From the NCBI GenBank assembly GCA_018221165.1, contig JAAOYD010000039.1, positions 1-11,799 of the forward strand: a DNA stretch of 11,799 nt, given 5' to 3'. The notes below the pieces were generated by a model. The model was not told where the DNA came from and did no database searches. It saw only the letters and a program-made list of their open reading frames with translations. Below, piece after piece: positions 5,508-8,937 of the stretch (position 1 is the stretch's first letter; each line of letters opens with the position of its first letter). The stretch is from Candidatus Woesearchaeota archaeon (GTDB lineage Archaea; Nanobdellota; Nanobdellia; Woesearchaeales; UBA525). A program made the position numbers and the translations under genes.

Positions 5508-5936
5508 TCATTCTTTGATAATGAAATGTTTCTGCTGAATGCTGAGAACGCGAATCTTGTTCTTGAGAAGACGACGCTGCAACCCCTTGTCTAAAGTGGC
5601 TACAATCCCATCGTCCTCGGCAATTCTTACGATTGCGTCATCAGCGTGCTTCTCGGAGCACTGAACCGTTTTTAAAGGTATCTCTTTAGATGGGAAGAGC
5701 AATTTAGCCACGAGCGGTTCTTTTTGTCGTGCTAAACGCTCCTGGACAATCATATTGCCTAAGCGCGCTGCACGACCGTCTTTCGTGGTCTTTTTCGAGA
5801 GTTTTTCGAGTTCTTGTAGAACCAGGTCTGGGATGACGAACTCATATTTGTCCTTGATGACCTTATCTATCTCGATGAAGACATCAATGCCCTGGCCGAA
5901 AAGTGTGAACACATTGGTGTCGAGGATGACCTTCAT
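5508..5936 (-). CDS. PIN-domain ribonuclease, Fcf1/Utp24-like rRNA-processing family
   Basis: This 142-residue protein is a single PIN domain. The acidic active site is complete: Asp6 in ILDTNVF, Glu42/Glu44 in LQELEKL, Asp99/Asp100 in KHADDAIVRIA and Asp116 in VATLDKGLQRRL. The HADDAI and LDKGLQRR signatures and the RVLSIQQKHFI end fit the archaeal Fcf1-like group, proposed to act in pre-rRNA processing, rather than a VapC toxin. No antitoxin gene lies beside it. It heads the rpo7-spt4-rps24e-rps27ae operon, a neighbourhood common in archaea. A minus-strand TATA box is centred about 26 bp before the ATG, so the operon's mRNA is probably leaderless. Confidence 0.88.
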   Translation of the reverse strand: MKVILDTNVFTLFGQGIDVFIEIDKVIKDKYEFVIPDLVLQELEKLSKKTTKDGRAARLGNMIVQERLARQKEPLVAKLLFPSKEIPLKTVQCSEKHADDAIVRIAEDDGIVATLDKGLQRRLLKNKIRVLSIQQKHFIIKE

Positions 5937-5956
5937 GGTGGCGGAGAGTGACGCTT

Positions 5957-5968
5957 TGTTTAAAAAGA
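5957..5968 (-). promoter_or_regulatory. TATA box of the PIN-rpo7-spt4-rps24e-rps27ae operon
   Basis: Read on the minus strand, TTTTTAAAC is centred about 26 bp upstream of the PIN ATG at 5936. It lies back-to-back with the dph6 TATA box in a 76-bp divergent spacer. Confidence 0.6.
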
Positions 5969-5982
5969 GAATGGCATAACAT

Positions 5983-5991
5983 TCTTAAAAC
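5983..5991 (+). promoter_or_regulatory. TATA box of dph6
   Basis: TCTTAAAAC is centred about 26 bp upstream of the ATG at 6013. No Shine-Dalgarno is visible before the ATG, consistent with a leaderless transcript. Confidence 0.6.
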
Positions 5992-6012
5992 CTCTCCGAG
6001 CTCTCTTCACCT

Positions 6013-6690
6013 ATGAAACTCGCAGTGTTATTTTCCGGCGGGAAAGACAGCACCTACGCTGCCTACTTGGCTCAGAAAGACGGACATGAACTTATTTGTT
6101 TGATTACTGTGGCTTCTGAGAACCAGGACAGCTACATGTTCCACACGCCGAGCATTTCCGCTACTGAAGTCCAAGCCAAAGCCATGAACTTACCTCTACT
6201 CCAACACACCACAAAAGGAAAGAAAGAGGAAGAATTGACTGACTTGAAAGAAGCGATTGCTGCTGCGAAAGATGAGTATGCGATTGAAGGGCTTATTACC
6301 GGCGCTGTTGGTAGTGTCTATCAAGCCTCGCGCATCCAGAAGATCTGTGATGACTTTGGTTTGGAATGCGTCAATCCTTTGTGGCAGAAAGACCAGGAAG
6401 AGTTATTGCGTGAGTTAGTCGCTGCGAAGTTCAAAATCATCATCACTGGCATTGCTGCCTATCCGTTAGGCAAGGAATGGCTGAACAGAGCGATTGATGA
6501 AGCGTTCATTGTGGAGACAAAAGAACTCTACGAGAAATACAAAATCAACCCTGCGGGCGAAGGCGGAGAGTTTGAAAGTTTAGTTCTTGATTGTCCGCTG
6601 TTCTCGAAACCATTGATAGTTGCTGAGAGGAAGATTTCTGGCGAAGACAACAGCTGGCGGATGGAAGTTCGGTTGGAGTTTCTGTCTTGA
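6013..6690 (+). CDS. dph6: Diphthine--ammonia ligase Dph6 (ATP-pyrophosphatase family)
   Basis: Dph6 performs the last step of diphthamide synthesis, ATP-dependent amidation of diphthine on elongation factor 2. The 225-residue protein has the N-type ATP-pyrophosphatase P-loop SGGKDS at 8-13 near the start. It also has the family segment DSYMFHTPS (39-47), GLITGAVGSVYQASRI (93-108), NPLW (121-124) and the diagnostic GEGGEFES at 182-189. Length is typical of archaeal single-domain Dph6. It is transcribed divergently from the PIN-rpo7 operon, a setting that suits a translation-related function. No co-transcribed gene follows. Confidence 0.93.
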   Translation: MKLAVLFSGGKDSTYAAYLAQKDGHELICLITVASENQDSYMFHTPSISATEVQAKAMNLPLLQHTTKGKKEEELTDLKEAIAAAKDEYAIEGLITGAVGSVYQASRIQKICDDFGLECVNPLWQKDQEELLRELVAAKFKIIITGIAAYPLGKEWLNRAIDEAFIVETKELYEKYKINPAGEGGEFESLVLDCPLFSKPLIVAERKISGEDNSWRMEVRLEFLS

Positions 6691-6804
6691 GTGTTTTCAA
6701 TCAAAGTGGTTATTATTCGGTTCTTTCGGATTAATTAGGTAATTATGAGTACTAGCACTGGACAGAGGGTCGTAACGCTTAAGTTCTAGTTTGAGAAAAC
6801 AAAA

Positions 6805-6936
6805 AATGCCGCCCATCCGGAGTGGGCGGTTCCCCGTCCTGCCGATGACCGACGGAACGAGCTGAGAGGTTGTCTGGGAAAGACCCCTCGGTGATGAAAC
6901 TCTGTTATTGGTAGGTAGGATGGGGGCTTTCCCAGT
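6805..6936. ncRNA. Candidate structured RNA of unknown class
   Basis: Three inverted repeats sit in succession. Stem A is CCGCCCA/TGGGCGG (6809-6815 with 6823-6829, perfect, 7-base loop). Stem B is TTCC..GTC/GACGGAA (6830-6838 with 6851-6857, two-base bulge). Stem C is CTGGGAAAG/CTTTCCCAG (6874-6882 with 6927-6935, perfect 9 bp), extended inward by CCCC/GGGG. A GTGATGA inside stem C's loop matches a box C sequence, but no proper box D follows. Read on the minus strand, stem A is followed by ATTTTTTGTTTTC, a good terminator, so the strand is unresolved. I could not match it to RNase P, SRP or tRNA. Confidence 0.4.
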
Positions 6937-6992
6937 TTAAATATTTACTGGCACGGAATCGAAGACATGCGATGAGTTTGAGAAAACAGCAC

Positions 6993-7001
6993 ACTTAAAA
7001 A
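6993..7001 (+). promoter_or_regulatory. Putative TATA box of hicB
   Basis: ACTTAAAAA lies about 30 bp upstream of the ATG at 7027, so transcription would start near 7023. This favours the 7027 start. If the more distant GTTTAAATATTT near 6935-6946 is used instead, the GTGAGG at 7005-7010 could serve ATG 7018. Confidence 0.45.
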
Positions 7002-7026
7002 CGAGTGAGGTATGCGCATGGGAAGA

Positions 7027-7227
7027 ATGAAGTTGACTGTCATTATGGATCCCCAGAAAGAAGGAGGGTTCACTGTCTCAGTCCCTTCCTTACCTGGTTG
7101 CATCTCCGAAGGTGACACGAAAGAGGAAGCCCTGGAGAACATCAAGGAAGCGATTGAGCTCTACCTCGAGCCGGACACCAACGAACTCGTTGAACACTCC
7201 GGTGAGAAGGTCGAGGTCACGCTATGA
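7027..7227 (+). CDS. hicB: HicB-family antitoxin
   Basis: This is a HicB partial-RNase-H-fold protein: MKLTVIMDPQKEGGFTVSVP, then SLPGCISEGDTKEEALENI and KEAIELYLEP, matching the family almost word for word. HicB binds and neutralises the double-stranded-RNA-binding-fold RNase HicA. At 66 residues it is the short form and has no C-terminal helix-turn-helix or ribbon-helix-helix domain. I chose the ATG at 7027 because homologues begin MKLTVI; ATGs at 7018 and 7012 are in frame. The stop overlaps the start of hicA by four bases (ATGA). Because hicA is truncated, this HicB may now be an orphan. Confidence 0.9.
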   Translation: MKLTVIMDPQKEGGFTVSVPSLPGCISEGDTKEEALENIKEAIELYLEPDTNELVEHSGEKVEVTL

Positions 7228-7306
7228 AGCTTCCCCGCATTTCTGGTCTCGAGGTAATCAAACGGCTTAAGCGAGCGGGCTTCATCGCGACGAGGCAATG
7301 AGGGAG
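7224..7306 (+). pseudogene. hicA: Truncated hicA toxin gene
   Basis: The frame reads MKLPRISGLEVIKRLKRAGF then IATRQ and stops at TGA (7299-7301). Intact HicA continues RQRGSHxxx, with the catalytic His in RGSH, for about 35 more residues. The TGA stands where the Arg codon of RGSH should be, one C-to-T change from CGA, and is followed by GGG and AGA, so resemblance persists for a few codons and then ends. The catalytic His and the C-terminal strands are missing, so the toxin should be inactive. The ATGA overlap with hicB shows it was once part of a normal hicB-hicA unit. Confidence 0.85.
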
Positions 7307-7335
7307 AGTAGGTTTTGTGGCCTACAAAAAGAAAA

Positions 7336-7377
7336 GATTTAAATAGTGTATGGTTCATGCATGGTACATATGGTTCA
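7336..7377 (+). promoter_or_regulatory. Promoter and ATGGTWCA repeats of the second nucleotidyltransferase/HEPN pair
   Basis: A TATA box, GATTTAAAT (7336-7344), is followed by three copies of ATGGT(T/A)CA at 7350-7357, 7361-7368 and 7370-7377. The outer two extend to a 9-bp identical TATGGTTCA, 20 bp apart. They straddle the expected transcription start near 7366. This could be an operator for the winged-helix protein encoded next. Confidence 0.5.
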
Positions 7378-7912
7378 AAAAGGAGACATTTTGGAATTGG
7401 ATATTGTCGAACTACTCCTGAGGAAAGAGCATCATGTGAGAGGCATCGCACGAGAATTGGGCGAATCTCATTCCACTGTTGCGCGGAAGCTGTGGGCTCT
7501 GAAAGACGGGAATGTCATCGATTCGAGAACGGTTGGGAGAAACAAGATATTCTTTCTCAAGGAGAATTCCTCTGCGAAGACGTATGTCGCGCAAGCCGAG
7601 TTGCATAAGAAGGCAAAATTGCTGAACAGGCATCCTGAACTGGGCGTTATATTCGATGAGGTATTGCAGAAGACCGATTCTCCCTTGGTGGTTCTCTTTG
7701 GTTCATATGCGAAAGATCTGGAGAAGAAAGGGAGCGACATTGATATCTACATCGAAACGACGAGCAGGAACGTGAAGAGGATAATCGAGGGAATCCACTC
7801 GCGCATCAATGTGAAAATAGGCCCTTTCAACACGAGCTCGCCGCTAATCAGAGAGATTATCAAGGATCATGTAATCATCAGAGGGATCGAGGCGTTCCAT
7901 GAGAAGAAATAG
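7370..7912 (+). CDS. Helix-turn-helix / MNT-type nucleotidyltransferase, probable antitoxin
   Basis: From the chosen ATG this is 180 residues. An N-terminal winged helix-turn-helix (ILELDIVELLLRKEHHVRGI, ESHSTVARKLWALKDGNVI) occupies about residues 5-65. The nucleotidyltransferase core has VVLFGSYAKDLEKKGSDIDI, the GS...DxD metal site, at about 107-126. As in the 1214-1801 protein, the expected third carboxylate position lacks an acidic residue (NVKIGP). It is paired with a HEPN gene by a 14-base overlap. I chose ATG 7370 from the TATA position; ATG 7361 and GTG 7346 are in frame. About three quarters of its Arg codons are AGA/AGG, unlike the core genes of the window, which suggests horizontal transfer. 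Confidence 0.87.
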   Translation: MVQKGDILELDIVELLLRKEHHVRGIARELGESHSTVARKLWALKDGNVIDSRTVGRNKIFFLKENSSAKTYVAQAELHKKAKLLNRHPELGVIFDEVLQKTDSPLVVLFGSYAKDLEKKGSDIDIYIETTSRNVKRIIEGIHSRINVKIGPFNTSSPLIREIIKDHVIIRGIEAFHEKK

Positions 7913-8387
7913 CTTCCTCCGCAAGCTGAGAACTGAAGGCAAGATCGAACTGGTGGAGCCTTCAGGCGAGATCTGCGAATCCTACTCGCGGAAATCGGCT
8001 GATTGCCTGCAGTCTGCCAAGCTGCTCCTGCAGAACAAGCTTTTCGAAAACTCGATCGGGATGTCTTACTACGCGATGTACAACTCGCTTCTTGCACTGC
8101 TGTTCAGGATGGGAGTCAAAAGCGAGAATCATGCAGGCTCGATTCTCCTCCTGCTATTGGCATTCGGTGAGAAGGAGCTGTCCGGCATCATTTCCGATGC
8201 GAAGAAAGAGCGAATTGACAGACAATACTATGTGCTGACTGAGAAGGAGGAGATAACGAAAGAGATCGCTGAGGAACTGTTTCATGATGCTGAGGATTTC
8301 GCACTGAAGATGAAGGCGCTTCTCAAGAGGCTCGGCACCGATGGAATAGAGGATGCGAGGAAGAACTTCTCCATTCTCGTTGACTAA
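7899..8387 (+). CDS. HEPN-domain protein, probable toxin of the second HEPN/nucleotidyltransferase pair
   Basis: This is a 162-residue helical HEPN protein. The key helix has GMSYYAMYNSLLALLFRMGV, then KSENH with His78, and later KKERIDRQYYVL. Arg70 and His78 are seven residues apart, longer than the classical R-X(4-6)-H, so catalysis is likely but not certain. It shares YYA-Y, GxKSExH and RIDxQYY with the HEPN protein at 804-1256, so the two belong to one subfamily. The ATG lies 14 bases before the end of the nucleotidyltransferase gene. Seven of ten Arg codons are AGA/AGG, as in its partner. It converges with the 8384-8608 gene, and their stop codons overlap. Confidence 0.86.
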   Translation: MRRNSFLRKLRTEGKIELVEPSGEICESYSRKSADCLQSAKLLLQNKLFENSIGMSYYAMYNSLLALLFRMGVKSENHAGSILLLLLAFGEKELSGIISDAKKERIDRQYYVLTEKEEITKEIAEELFHDAEDFALKMKALLKRLGTDGIEDARKNFSILVD

Positions 8388-8608
8388 GCCACTCGCCGCT
8401 TCTTCCATTGCCACTTTGTCTTGAGCTGGCGAAGCTCGTGCGTTTTCTCGTCGAGCTTCTCGGCTTTGGCCCAGGCTTGCGCTTTCTCCTCGGTGGGGAA
8501 GCTCTTCATGCGCTTGCGGCCTTCCTGGTTGCCCTTCCAGAAGCGGTGCTTCTGCGATGTGGCGCCCACCTGTTTGTAGCGTTTTTGTCTTGTGAACAAT
8601 CGTGGCAT
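8384..8608 (-). CDS. Small basic Trp-containing protein of unknown function
   Basis: This 74-residue protein is strongly basic (23 Lys/Arg) and has four Trp. It begins MPRLFTRQKRYKQVGA, continues HRFWKGNQEGRKRMKSFPTE and has an EEKAQAWAKAEKL helix, then a basic WQWKKRR end. The pattern of a short basic beta-segment followed by a helix with AxAWA suggests nucleic-acid binding, but I recognise no family. Coding is supported by a TATA box about 27 bp before the ATG and by Arg codons that are nearly all CGN, like the core genes. It is convergent with the HEPN gene, sharing a CTAA overlap. Confidence 0.7.
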   Translation of the reverse strand: MPRLFTRQKRYKQVGATSQKHRFWKGNQEGRKRMKSFPTEEKAQAWAKAEKLDEKTHELRQLKTKWQWKKRRVA

Positions 8609-8631
8609 AAGGCGACGCGGGTCGCTTTCGC

Positions 8632-8638
8632 TTTAAAA
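8632..8638 (-). promoter_or_regulatory. TATA box of the small basic protein gene
   Basis: On the minus strand TTTTAAA is centred about 27 bp upstream of the ATG at 8608, the leaderless spacing seen at several other genes here. Confidence 0.5.
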
Positions 8639-8642
8639 AATT

Positions 8643-8937
8643 TCCCTTCTTGAGTGACTACCAGTTTCCGAAACTTTTCCGAGCTTTCTCGTCCTTATTT
8701 TCATAAACAATTTCATATGCACCTGCCCTTTGTTTCACTTTTCGTACTTGTTTAGTGTCAAAAGAAAATGGAGTTTCTCGTCGATAAATTATTGCCGTTT
8801 AGCGAAAACATTAAATACTTCACTACTTTATCGCCCGGGCAGTTACAACAAATTTCGAAAATTGGTGGGGGGGAAAAGTCACGTGTTATCAGACTTCTCT
8901 CTATAGTTCGAATCAACAGTATGGGTGGGGTGTACCT
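8643..8937. other. Intergenic region upstream of the surface protein gene
   Basis: I see no convincing gene in these 295 bases. A 63-codon plus-strand frame (8768-8959) has no Shine-Dalgarno or TATA box at the right distance and overlaps the start of the real gene. The region holds the promoter at 8808-8817, a seven-G run (8867-8873) and GGGGTG (8927-8932) near the ATG. Confidence 0.6.
8808..8817 (+). promoter_or_regulatory. Probable TATA box of the surface protein gene
   Basis: CATTAAATAC follows an A-rich GCGAAAA that could be a BRE element. Transcription would start near 8838, giving a leader of about 100 bases, unlike the leaderless pattern elsewhere. A GGGGTG Shine-Dalgarno-like site precedes the ATG by about 5 bases. 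Confidence 0.45.

Larger units (their letters stand above)
6691..7026. other. 336-bp region without a recognised protein gene
   Basis: I see no credible protein gene here. The first ~110 bases are AT-rich and contain T-rich tracts that may end the dph6 transcript (for example TTATTATTCGGTTCTTTC near 6710). Bases 6808-6935 are much richer in GC and carry three inverted repeats, described as a candidate RNA. An AT-rich GTTTAAATATTT (about 6935-6946) follows. The last part holds the HicB promoter. Confidence 0.7.

Noticed and set aside
5508..5936. PIN protein as a VapC toxin
   Set aside because: No antitoxin gene beside it; the HADDAI and LDKGLQRR motifs and the operon context fit the Fcf1-like processing family better.
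6843..6897. C/D box small RNA (CGATGA, CTGA and GTGATGA in order)
   Set aside because: One box C is imperfect and no terminal box D follows the second; the strong stem C is not a C/D box architecture.
8904..8918. TTCGAATC resembling a tRNA T-loop
   Set aside because: The flanking bases do not form a T-stem, and no acceptor, D or anticodon arms are present.
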